A stretch of DNA of 64,000 nucleotides from Fistularia commersonii (lineage: Eukaryota; Chordata; Actinopteri; Syngnathiformes; Fistulariidae), in NCBI GenBank assembly GCA_037954325.1, contig JBBMNZ010000028.1:11465501-11529500 (forward strand), in the 5' to 3' direction. Numbering within the stretch: the first letter of the stretch is position 1; each line of letters opens with the position of its first letter. The notes under the pieces are model-generated. The model was not told the DNA's origin. It made no database searches and worked only from the letters and a program-made list of their open reading frames with translations. Positions 1-12,300 of the stretch are shown here, piece after piece. Both the position numbers and the translations under genes were made by a program.

Positions 1-693
1 AGTAATTAATTTGCATTTTATCGCATGACATAAGTATTTGATCACCTGCCAACCAGAAAGAATTGCGGCTCTCACTGATCTATTAGTTCTTCTTTAAGAA
101 GCCCTCCCATCTTATACCGCACAGTGAAGTCTTAACCAAAGTGTCAAGGGAGACATCAGAACCATTAAATACTTAAATTGAATGCCAAACAAGGCAATTG
201 TCTCAGTGAAAAATGGACCCTGAAACCATTTGCAACAAGCTACATTTTGCAGACTGTTTCAGCCCCAAACAAAACTGGTGATGCCAAATACAATATACTG
301 AGTGTGTGCGTTCCCACTAGTGAGATAACATTTAAAGCGGACCAGACAAGTGACCTTATTCTGATGTTTTCAATGCTTGGCAGGGGGAAACTGAGAAGAT
401 TCATGACATAAGTAGAAGCACTTTTCCAACGATCATACAAAAAACAAAGAATACCATCAGTTATAGCGCTAAAAAAAAAAGATTGGCAGATAGCCTATCT
501 TCAACAACATTAGTAATAATTAAAATACACTATGAAAAAGGAATACCAGCCTTGACGGGAAAAAGAGTATTGTAAACCATTCATTCTCAGCCACATATCA
601 GTTAGTATGACAGACACTTTAGCGTTATATATGGGACCGAAATAAATCAATATCTCCAAACAAAGGAATTTCCCTGATTATAACTAACTGTGT
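1..693. other. no gene recognised at left edge
   Basis: AT-rich sequence without a convincing exon. Short open frames on both strands at about 180-440 lack splice signals, family motifs or codon bias. It may be intron or downstream flank of the unidentified minus-strand gene whose exons start at 3226. Confidence 0.5.
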
Positions 694-2289
694 ACTTTCT
701 ACTTTCAGAAGAACAAGAAAAACTTTGGATCAACTCTTCCCTTGCCCAGACTCAGGTCACCAGGGTAACCCCCGGGAGCCAGGTGGGGCTTGACGGCGAG
801 CGCCTGGAGGCCAAGCCTTCACCCACGGGGCTCGACCGGGCACAGCCCGAAGGACTGACATGGTCCCTCTTTCCCTGGGCTCACCACCCACAAGAAGGGA
901 CAAGGGCTTTGGGTGCAGCGTGAGTCCCCTGTCAGAAGGAGTTCCCACCTCCAGCAGAGCTACAACCACGTCCCGGGGGAGGAAGGGGGACAGTGAGTCA
1001 GATGAGATGAGAACAACTTTATTTATCCCGAAGGAAATTGTTGTGCCGGGGTTTCAAGTAAAAAAAAAAAAAAAAAAAAACATAAGAGTAATAGATAATA
1101 GTAGAAAGGAGGAAGAATAAGAAATACAATGAAATAAAGAATGGGTCAGAATGGGTCATGTTCCATGCTGCCATTGTCGAGCCGGCAGACCAGAGCTGCA
1201 ACCATAAGGCGGTCGGCGCCTGTTGGGGCGGCAACTTTCGAACCCACTGGGGGACTCCAGCGGTGAAGGATGCTGTCAAACTGAAGAAGGAGTCCTATCG
1301 GGCCTTTCTGGCCTGTGGGTACCAGTAGGCCAAGCGGCATGCAGCCTTCGTGGTCACCAAGGCAAAAACTCAGTTAGAGCAATTAAGGGATACCCTGGAG
1401 ACCGATTTCCGTAGGGCATTGAGGAGATTCCGGTCCACCACCCGGTGGCTTGGGATGGGGAAGCAGTGTTCCGTCAGTCTAAATGTGTTTTGTGGAGCTG
1501 GAGAAGGCATTCGACCGTGTCCCGCTTGCAATCCTGTGGAGATATTCGGAGCTTGGTCCGCATTGCTGGTTGTAAGTCGGGCACATTTCCGGTGAGAGTT
1601 GGTGCCCTTTGTCATAGATTCTGTTCATAACTTTTATGGAAAGAATTTCAAGGTGCAGCAACGGCGTCAAGGAGATCCGGTTTGGTGGCTGCAGGATCGA
1701 GTGTCTGCTTTTTGCAGACGATGTGGTTGTGGTGGCTTCATTAAGTCATGATCTCCAGCTCTCGCTGGAGCAGTTCGCAGCCGCCGTGAAGTGAAGCGGC
1801 CGGGATGAGGATCAGCACCTCCAAATCCGAAACAGAATGCCCACCCCGGGTCGGGGAAGAGCCACAAGAATGACCAGAAGAATGAGATTGCGGATACAAG
1901 CGGATGAAGTGAGTTTCCTCCACAGGCTGGCCAAACTCTCCCTTAGAGATAAGGTGAGAAGTTCAGTCATCCAGGAGGAGTAAAGCCACTGCTGCTCCGC
2001 ATAGAAAGGAATCAGATGAGGTGGCTCGGGCATCTGGTCAGGATGTCACCTGGACGCCTCCCAGGAGGTATTCCAGGCATGTCCATCTAGGAGGAGACCA
2101 CAGGGAAGACCCAGGACAGGCTGGAGACGCTATGTCTCCAGGCTGGCCTTGGAACGCCTTGGGGTCCCCCCAGGGGAGCAGGACCATGTGGCGGGGGAGA
2201 GGAAGGTCTGGGCCTCACTGCTCCGGCCCCCACGACCCGACTCTGGAGAAGCGAGGGAAGACGGAGGGATAGATGGACTTTCTACTTTC
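694..2289 (+). mobile_element. degenerate non-LTR retrotransposon (LINE) with target-site duplication
   Basis: The 13-mer ACTTTCTACTTTC occurs at 694-706 and again at 2277-2289, bracketing a GC-richer insert of about 1.57 kb. Inside, on the plus strand, is a broken reverse-transcriptase reading frame. It includes a recognisable FADD catalytic motif (around 1700-1790, context ECLLFADDVVVVAS) and a downstream stretch resembling the RT C-terminal domain and 3' end of an abundant fish LINE. The 3' end is a GGAT-like tail (GGAGGGATAGATGG, 2263-2276). Stops and frameshifts break the frame and large internal parts are missing, so the copy is dead. A poly(A)/AT-rich patch at 1010-1135 (A20 run at 1061-1080) interrupts it and may be a nested insertion. 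The clade is uncertain (Rex1/CR1/L2-like from memory). Confidence 0.8.
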
Positions 2290-3225
2290 CAACCCTTTTT
2301 TTTTTTTATTAAAATCTGGGTTTAAAATTTCAAACGATAGGGCAGGTTTGCATTCACTGAAGGGTAAATCACTTTCCCTTTGTTCCCCTGACCGTCGAGT
2401 TGAAAAAAAGCAGTTTGTGGGACAATAACACCAAAGTACTTTGAGATAGCAAAAATAGTAACAACAGAAAGCATTGTGGAAAATTTATAAGTAATATTTG
2501 GAAAAAGGTATCATTCTGTGAATGCTTACGCTGAAACATGTTAGAAATGTCACACTGCTAGTAGAAGCTGATTTTGTACTTACAATATAATCAAAAATGT
2601 TCTAGCATACAAGTTTAATTTAGTCCCTTGGCAAACACTTATTGCTCCACACCTGCTGCATGTTGGAACGGACTCCTGAGCCATCAAGGTTAATTGAAAT
2701 CAGCCATAAGAAGACGTTCAATACACCAAAAGTGACAACAAATTATGGTAATGGTGGTTTAAAGTCCTTGTTATCAAGGTGGAATCAATCATGCGGACGT
2801 CCCTTGAGGTCAGCAGCCATACATAGCAATTAGCACAGTGTGTGTTTATGCATATATGTGTGTGTGTGTGTGTATAAAGGATGCTAAATGTCAGACATGA
2901 GATTATCCTCCTTATAGCCAACAAGCAATGGGTTCTTCTTTTACTGTCGCTGACCTAATACACAAATCCAAATTTGATTGAGGCCCCAAAATGACAAAAA
3001 AGAAGCTACGACAAAGGGTAGCACCTCAGTGTGAGGTAGGTTTCCTCTCTACAGCCACATAAAGGACAAAAGGGTCATCGGTGAGAGTATCTAAATTCAT
3101 TATGTAAGTCTTGTATGCGTAGATCTTGATGGATCATCGCATGTGCCGATTTATCACTATCACCTGACATAGAATCCCCTCAATAATGATTAAGGGAGAA
3201 AAAAAAATTGTTTACAGCACCAAAC
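2290..3225. other. non-coding, no feature beyond a short (TG)n
   Basis: AT-rich DNA with a short TG dinucleotide run at about 2857-2873. No exon with splice signals was found. It is probably the next intron of the unidentified minus-strand gene. Confidence 0.5.
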
Positions 3226-3391
3226 CTGATGGCAGTTTTCTCAGTAGCATCCGGTTCATCTGCAGAGGGAAGATCATCGGCCAGAATCTCCTCAGGACTG
3301 CGGGGGTCATTCAAGGGGGCCTTCTGCTCTTTCCCCTTGATCCCCATCCCTGCTGTGATGGCATTCCACAAAGCACTCTGAGACTTTGAAC
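3226..3391 (-). CDS. unidentified gene, shared exon 3
   Basis: The acceptor is TTTTTGAG before base 3391. The frame continues from exon 2 (C plus GT gives Arg) and encodes SKSQSALWNAITAGMG and onward to EKTAIR. The 3' boundary is uncertain: a weak GTTTGG donor would end it at 3226, while a GTAAAC donor would extend it to 3216. The open frame continues to 3180 before a stop. Confidence 0.65.
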
Positions 3392-6300
3392 CTCAAAAAG
3401 ACAAACACAAATAGAGTATTAAATGTAGCATGTCTGTTGATAAGAAATAAGATACTTATATCTGCAGCGACCGCAAGGGACATTCAGTAGCTCAGACAGG
3501 GAATGTGAACCTTTCTCATGCTGCCATCATGTGGTTAAAAGCTACCAATGCATGTTAACCTTCAACTCAGTCTTTTTCCTATACAAGATATTTCATTCAG
3601 TTGATGGAGTCTTTGAAACCTCAGGCACAAAATTCTATTAAAATAGAAAAATGTTTAAAAATAAATGAGTTAGATTATTTCTTATTTTGGTAGTGCTAAC
3701 ACTATTTAGATCGGCATTTGAATTGCGATACAATATCATACTGATGTAGTCGAAAAAGTGCAGGAGACGGAGGTGGCAAAGAGGGAAACTAGAGGTCGGA
3801 AGTTACAAGCTCAGTCCGTATCTACTGCAGAGACTGTGTTTTAGTCTCCTTATGTGAGATACAAAGCCTCTGCTGCTCCAGATTACTTTTTTTCAATGTG
3901 TGAATATGGGAGAGTGTTTTTGCACGTTTGCACCTTGAACAGCAGCCTGTGCCAACACAGTGCGAGTATGAAATTGACATTGAATGGGTAAGTGTGCTGT
4001 AAAGGTCTTTTAAGTGATAAGTAGACTAAAATAGCACTTCTTTAACCCAGCTCTTATACAATTTACTTCTTTGATTCACAATATTCTGTTCATTTCCATT
4101 TGTTCAAAGGGAAACATAAGTTATTGAAAAAAATAGCACATCAAAATGAACGTAAAATATTTGTCTTGAGGCACTACTTTACACCAAATAATTGATTCAC
4201 CACATAAGCACACCTATCGACATCAATACCATGTGATGTTTTTGAAGTCTATAATTGAAAATAGTACAATCTACAAAACATTGACAAAAATACATGCTGT
4301 TTTATCATAATCACTTCAAATCCATCAATTGAATACACAAATCAATAGTTATACACATATATAAATTCATAATACTATATTGTTCTTTTTAAGAGGTTAG
4401 TAAATATCACTGGTCAGCCCTTGGCATAACAGTTTGTATCCAAATTACATGACACTTTAAATAATTGATTTCTAGTAACACTCACGTGCAAAACTGGCTT
4501 GTGGTCTCGTGGAGCTTTCTCCATCTTCATTCGCCACTGGAAGGAAAAAAAAATGTGGAAGAAGGCTTCAGGCAAAATCTATTACAGTCATTCTAAAAAA
4601 TATGTTCATAGTTCTTCAGTGCACAACAATGTTTTAGGGAAGAGCGTTTGATTGTACTGTTTAGCCTGTCTTTATGATGAATAATAAAAATACTGAAGGC
4701 TTGAGAAAATGAGAAAAAAAGAATTAATTTGCTATTTATGGACGAAAACAAAGAAAATCGAGTTTCAAGGTTGAAGTCATTTGGGAAAATTCTGGGGAAA
4801 TTGAGTGACATGGCAAACTTTCTATGGAAACTACACCCATGAACAATCATTAAACGATGTCATGCCATTTGCCTAAACAGTGAGTTCATAGCCCACTCCT
4901 CAAAGTTATGCAATATGGATCAAATGTATGGTACTTAATTCAACCACACAAACTACAGGCACAATTATTTGCTATAATTTATGTTCTGAAAAATTGTGGG
5001 TAGGGGAAAAAAGTTTAAATTTTAACAACGTAATTAGTTTTTTTGTGATATCCATTTATAACTGTTTTCACAAAATAGAACAGAAATTTACAATTCTCGA
5101 GGTCTGAAAGTTTATTTCATTCATTATCTCTACCTGGACCCTATCCCAGCTGTCACTGTGCAAAGGGAGACCCTGGATAGGGCAACAGAAATATACAACC
5201 ATTCATTCCTTCATTCACATCTTGGAATTTGGGGTCTCTAAATCAACCTACTGCATGTTTTTGGATTGTGGGAAGAAACCCTAAAACTCAGAGGAAACCC
5301 ATGCAGACACAGGGAGAGCACGCAAACTCCACACAGAAAGGCCCTCTTACAGGGTTTGGAATCAAACCAGAGACCTTGGTGTGAAGTTCCCTCATGCCAC
5401 CTGGCCTGGAAATGTATTTTTCAAATTCTACTTTTTAAAAAGTTTGCCTTACAGCCTGGTGCAAATTTATCTTGATGCAAAGAAAATACATACCAAAACA
5501 GAAAATGTGAGGAGATTAATTTCCTATTCTTAATCTGTATCATTTTTGAATAGTTATATTTTTTCACTTAATAGACTTAATAGACTCAAACTCTGCATTC
5601 TGATGTAATGCTGTTCATTGTAATGAAAGTGTAATAAATGTAGAGCAGAGGTTATTTGTAAAACAAAACTAAAGAGAATAGAACAATTCCATAAAGCTAC
5701 ATGATTAATGTTTAAAAAATTCATAGAACTGAAGATACAAATCAAAACAATTATGGCATAATCTTGATTAATACTGGCATGCACAATTGTTAAAAAGAGA
5801 ATAGGTATAATTTTATCTTTTTAGCAATGTTGGCATCATTTTCTTTAGGTATAATGAATATTCTTGATCACAATGCATTATGCTCTATGGATGCTAACTT
5901 AAATGACTAGTCAAGAATGTTTAAAAATGTAAGGCAGACACACACAAATGGCATTAATAAAGGTGTCAAAATATGATTTTCTTTTTTTTATTTATTCATT
6001 ATGTACACTTCTTAACCCAGCCATATGGGTTTCTGGAGTGCATGACTCAGTACCTGTGGACATTAGGCCAGTACATTCCTGGACCACGTATTGAGATAAG
6101 ACAACCCACTGTTAGAGATGCATGATGTTTGCTTTTTATTTGAACAGCAGGATGAACATTTTAAAAGTTTACTAATGTTAGAATATGAATTGAAACTGGT
6201 TGCGTCTGTAATTCTACGGAAATTATGTCTGTGCCTACAAGTGGATATGTTGATGACATATAGTATCCCAGTCACCCCTTCTGAGTGACCCCTTTTCCTA

Positions 6301-9300
6301 TAGATGGCCTTCAGCAACATTATAATCTGGTCCACAGCAGGAATAATTATAAGGTTGGGGTGACCATCTGCATGCAGAAATAAAATGTAGAAGGGGTCAA
6401 AACACTTTCACCAAGGAGCATATCCTCAGAAAACTGCTCATATCTGAGCTGTAAAGTACACCACTTATTAACCATTCCCCAACCATTCATTTGCAATCAA
6501 ATATCACCATTCTTGTCAAAATCTTCTCGTAGCAAATGGACTTGGTTTTCTTGCGTAGAATACATTGCACCTCTCACCCGAGAGGCTTCCTCAGTTCTCT
6601 TCTTCATGACCAGAATGACTGAGAACCTCCACAGGCAAATATCACCATGTTCCCAACCAGCCTTCTTTGATTCACTTGTTAATAACTGTATTAGTGGTTT
6701 TGTCATTGTAATTTCAAGCCTATAGTATTCCACTTAAAGGTGTCTAGTTGCAACTCTAAAATACAAATCTAAATTAGGCATATACTGAACTTCTATGGAG
6801 CTCATAATAGTTCTGCTCTAGAAATGTATGTTAAGAGTATAATTCTCAATACGTCATTTCAGTCTTACACTAAACATCTTGTATTCATCATGAAGATGAA
6901 ATGCATTCGGTCATTTGACTCATACGAGCTTTGTCTTAAAATGTCAAGAAGGGGGGATGCAGATTTAATCAAATTTTTATCTTGTCATAAGCAGGCACAA
7001 TACTTTTAAAAGGTGAAGAGTGACTTTTAATTGAGTATTTCCAATGTCCTGCCACCACATGATATTCATCAGACAAGGAAGTGAGTACTCTAATGAAAAC
7101 CCAAATTGCATTTTTATGAAGAAAAAATAATCAGAAATTAAAGTTATAGAAAAAGAAAAGAATCTAAATGAGATACCCCTCCTAGAGCAGCCACCTTACC
7201 GTGGTGGAGGGGTTTATGTGTCCCAGTGATCCTGGGAGCTATGTTGTTGGGGGCTTTATGCCCCTGGAAGGGTCACTCAAGGCAGACAGGTTCCAAGTGA
7301 GGGACCAGACAAAGTGTGGCTAAGAAGACCTCCCATGAAGAAGAAAATCATTGGACCCACTTTCCCTTTGCCTGGACGCGGGTCATCCCGCCCCTGGGCA
7401 TGGCTCTGGGGGACCCCCAGTGACCCACGTTAGGGCATTGGAAAACTGGGCCCAAATGCCTTCTTCATAAGGGGTCTTCTGAGCCCCTCTTTGTCTGGTC
7501 ACTCAACTGGGACCTGTTTTCCTTGGGTGACCCTTCCTGGGGCATAAAAAACAACATCCCAGGATCACTGGGACGCGCAAACCCCTCCACCAAGATATAG
7601 TGGCAGCTCAACAAGGGGAGATTATTTTGTATTTATTCATAATTTATTACTCACATAAGTTGAGTCACATGTTATTTTAGAGGCAAAGGTAAAAACTGTG
7701 CTATTCGAATCAGTTTGTAAGCATACGTAAATCGCTGATGGGCGGGGCGTCAAATAAGATCTTGGCTACCGCACCAAAATTGTGTAAAGCTCTCTCGAGG
7801 ACCAGTTCACCTGACATGAATGAGTGGGATTATGTAAGCAAAGAAGGGATGAGATGGAGCCAATATCCCTTTTGCTGGTCTTTGAGGTAGTCAATATAAC
7901 AATGTACAACACAAGGCACAATATAATAACATTCTACCTGTTTACCAAAGTTTAAATAGCTAAGTGTCACTCTTGAAATAAGTCATATACACCTTGTAAA
8001 AAAAACACTACTTTGTCATTTCATTGTGATGTATATTTCCTCATTGTAAATTGTATCAGTGGACAATATCTTTCCATGATGCAAAGAAAAAATGTGTTTG
8101 AAAATGTGTTTGGACTTTAATTTTTTGAAAAAAGAGCTTCAAATTACTTAAACCCAACAGCTGGGTTAAAAAGTCTGAAGTTGTAGACAAGTTATGAAAA
8201 TCCTTTAATTCATTAAAAAGGGATATAAGGGACGAAATTTCAGACTAAACAGACCCTACATTTAAATCAAAGACAAAGACAGTTGCAATGTGCACTGATT
8301 CTGAGATGTGTGAGGAAAACAAGAACCTTGATGCTTCTCACTCTTACTGATTAGTTGAAAATTAAATACCTGATTATCACATGAGCTATTTAGTATAAAT
8401 AAAAAACATACCATGCTAACACATCAAGCTCAATACCAAATGCCACAGTCGGAAACTAAGCAGATGCTGTCAGCTGCACTCCAGATTCAGCGTTAAATAC
8501 GAGTGGCGAGCCCAAGATGTTCAGCCTTGCAATGAGGCACCAGTGCTTAGGAGTCGTGCTTCAGAGGAGGTGATTTGCAAAATACAGTGCAGACAGAAAC
8601 CCAGAACCAATGAGCAATTGATTGTGAGGCTTGACGGTTACCATGACAACTGTTTGTGGGTTGGAAGGGTGTGATATAGGTCATAAGTGAAAGGAGCACT
8701 TTTGAGAGGTAACGTCGTGTGCCTGTGCTAGTGCACATCATAACGTATATTTACAGTAGAAATTGTTTGAGCCGCATGCATTGCTTATTGAATTAAATTA
8801 AATCATATGTCAAAAAATGTTAATGGCTTTTGTGTCACAACTACCTTAATTTCAAATGATCAGTGCAATGTACTATTCTGGTGCTTTCATAGACAGGTAA
8901 TTTCTGCCCTGAAACACTATTTAATGCGGCTAAAAATGCATGTGAGCCATTCCTGTTCTCCAGCCTAATGTAACAATTGCCAAAAGCTTCACACAGATGC
9001 AAGAACAATTTAACAATTCTCATGTCTTGACTGGATTAAGAGCAGTGGCTCTCACAGGATGGAACTCTATCCAGAAAAGAGTCACAGCAATGTTTTGTAT
9101 AAAATGTTTGAGTGCTGAAAATAAGTTGCTTGAAGACAAGCCTTTTCTCTTATGGTGTACAGAAATGCATCTGCTATGCATTTAACAGGCTGAGCACACA
9201 TCATAACAGAATGACGCATAAAAAAAACTTATGAAGTCAAATAACTTATAGGCAATGTTTATGGCAGTTATAATCGTAGTAGCAATCAAAAGTGCAGAAA

Positions 9301-12300
9301 AGAGGGAAACATTTCATCTATGACAAAAAACAGAGACAAGAGCCTTAGTGTGATGTGTCTAAAAGTAATTAGACAGAATTAAGCCTTTCATCCAAATTCA
9401 GTCTTTCTGTACATCATAGGGTTTCTACTTGCACGTTGTCAAGTGGTTGTTCATGGCAGTAAAGTAACTGCTTGTATACAACTTGAACACGCTGTGTATA
9501 ACGGCAGGGAAATTGTAAAATACATTTATGTTACTTCTATGTAAAAAACAAAAAAGTACTTTTGCGTGTGAAAATTTCTAGATTATATAGAGTCTGCAGC
9601 AGTCATTGCAGTGATCATTCCCAATACAACACTGCCCACCATTGCCAAATGACAGTGTCGCACCACTTTGCAATAACTGAGTGGTAATAAATGTACACTT
9701 ATTCGTTGCAATACAAAAAATGGTTTCCTACAGTGACCATGCTGGAATAACTTGACAAAGAAACCACCACCAAAATTGGCACGGTTAGAGAACAAATACA
9801 TTTTCTTGATTGAAATAAAATTTTCTTAATTGCTATTTTATCTTCACACACACACACACATATACGTATCATATACATATATAGTGCATTGCTTTCAAAT
9901 AGATTGATTTGGCTATATTTTTTCTGTCTCCATCCTTTATTACACTATATTTTCTCTCAAATCCTGTGTTAAAAAACACCTTCCTCTGGACAGAAATAGA
10001 AAGTTTTGCTGCTGAACAGAGAGCAAATAACACATATAAGACCAGACTCCTTGCAAGACCAGCATTATGATTGATCTCGACTTTGTACTGTCATAGTCGA
10101 TAGACTATGACCTGGATTTCGCACTTTTCTCTGGATAACTTCTTCACACCTGAACCCTGAAAATAAGGACCAGTATAAAGGCCTCAGACTCATGACGCTG
10201 CTAGTAATTTGTCTTAGCATCATCTCTTTCAGTTCGCTATGATGTAAGGCTTTGGAGTGGTTGTTTTGCCACATCTTCTGATTCTGATTCGGTCCATCCA
10301 TGTCACACCTGCTTTGTCTGCTCCCCCCTTCAATTCGATCGCTAGGTCTTTTGGTTCCTCATCCATTTAGAATACACCAGTTGTTGATCTAAAACTATTG
10401 GCTGAAAAATAGTAAATCCTTAAATTTATCTCTATGGATGTGTATTATAGCCTAGCATTGGATACACAGCATAACATGGCATTGCATGATGTAGTGAAGC
10501 ATAGTTAGGGTAGTATTGCGTAGCGTAATGTAACACAGCACAGCCTAGCATAGCATTGCATAACGTAACGTTACATAACAAAGTGCAGCACAGAATAGCA
10601 CAGCTTAACAAAACATAAAAATATGAAAATGTGTGCAATAGGTGCTGAGATGAAAGGGACCAATTTCACTCTGAACTAATTGCATGATTTAAAGCAATTC
10701 AGAAAAAAACACCAGTTCTGTTAATGAAGTGAAGGTGAGCAGAGTAAAAGCAGAGCTCCACAAACACAGAGTACCAGAAAGACTTTTCTGCCAATAAAAA
10801 ACACTCTAAACAGTGTAATGTAATTCACTTTAGAGCTTTTTCAGTATTTGTTTTGTTTTTCTTTTCACAACACTGCCAAAGGAGGTTGACTGGTTTGTAG
10901 TAGAGAAAGCTCATGCCTCAGACACCATTTACCTACTCTAGGTGATATGTATGTCCCTGAAGATGCCAGTGATGCAACTGTATCATGTCAGTTCATTTCT
11001 AAATATGCAAAAAAAAAAACTTTTGGAGAGGAAGCTTTTGAAAAGATGACTTTAAGATGTGGTTTTGTTATTGAGAGAACTGCATTGTGACACAAGAGGT
11101 GAACATATTCTTTCGCTACTGCAAATGTTAAATATTGCCAGTCAACTTTTTTCAAAAGTTGCAAAAGTTACTCATAAAGTGAAAGGTTCAAGTGGTGATA
11201 AGAATTATTGCAGCATTTTAATTCCTCCTCAATGTAGCAATTATTTTTCATGTAGAAAGTAGCTTGCTTGGAATTAATAGCATAAGAATAACATAAATAT
11301 ATAGATATATCCACACACGCACATGCACACACAATGAATTTATTTATGACATTTTTATTGACACATACACTAATAAAAAAAACACCAAACCAATTCAGTA
11401 ATATAATGTTGGCAAAGGTTATAGGAGGAGCATGAAAACCATTTAAAACTTTTTAGGAATTTCCATGCTTTTTCTCTGACCTCAGTTGAGAGTGGTCAGG
11501 AATATTATTAGAATCAGTGTAATAAATGAACTAGGAATGGTCAGAGGTTTACCACCTGTTTTTCACCTGCAAATAATCACATTTTAGGTTAGTTCAGTTT
11601 TGGTAAGACTGAGGAGAAATGTGTCATTATTATACCTTGCAAATATGCAATATCAAAACTGCAACATGAGAGACAACGCTGGTGAGCCACTGCTAATGAA
11701 CAACTGCCAGGCTTGAGTAGTCTGATCCTCAGTTTCAGACAAAATGCTTAGACATTGCTGTGTTTCTAACCATGCTCCAGCACACACACCCATTTGTATT
11801 TCTAGTTTTCAAAAGTGATGCAACTAATACAAATAGTATTTAAAAACGACAACACTGCTTATCAAGACAATAGAGCAAATTCCTGGTGACGTCAACAGCA
11901 CACAGCTCAAGTCTGAGGTCCCCTTGTTTCCATGGTGTAGTTGCATTACAGAGGAGAGAATGAGGCAACTTCAGCAGAATGGACTGAATGTGTCGAGTTG
12001 TGCAGCACAGCTGAAATGCGATGTGCTGAACGATGTTGCTGTAGTGGTGCCAAACGGTTTTAGTGCACTGCCTTTTACTCTCACACACCATTGTAATTTG
12101 CTTTTGTCACATGGACTAATTTTTGCATTTAGCTCCCATGCAAGCACCCTTTAACCTTTTCTCATGCTCTGTCTAACCCACAAAATCTTACCTATAGTGA
12201 TATTGAAGCCATCAATGCTGAAGGTGGCACTCCGACCCTTTCTAAAGCGATGCTTCTTGGAGTTGGCTTCCATCGCTTAGGCACCCGGCAGTCAGCCTCG

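Larger units (their letters stand above)
4537..12191 (-). other. long intron with repeats
   Basis: About 7.7 kb between shared exon 2 and first exon 1b. It contains the interspersed repeat at 5129-5405, the fold-back at 7186-7618, CA and AT dinucleotide runs near 9846-9880 and the degenerate pentamer tract near 10440-10625. The rest is AT-rich with no supported exon. Confidence 0.5.

Noticed and set aside
178..440. Overlapping 66- and 77-codon frames near the left edge
   Set aside because: No splice signals or family motifs; the two strands are open by chance.
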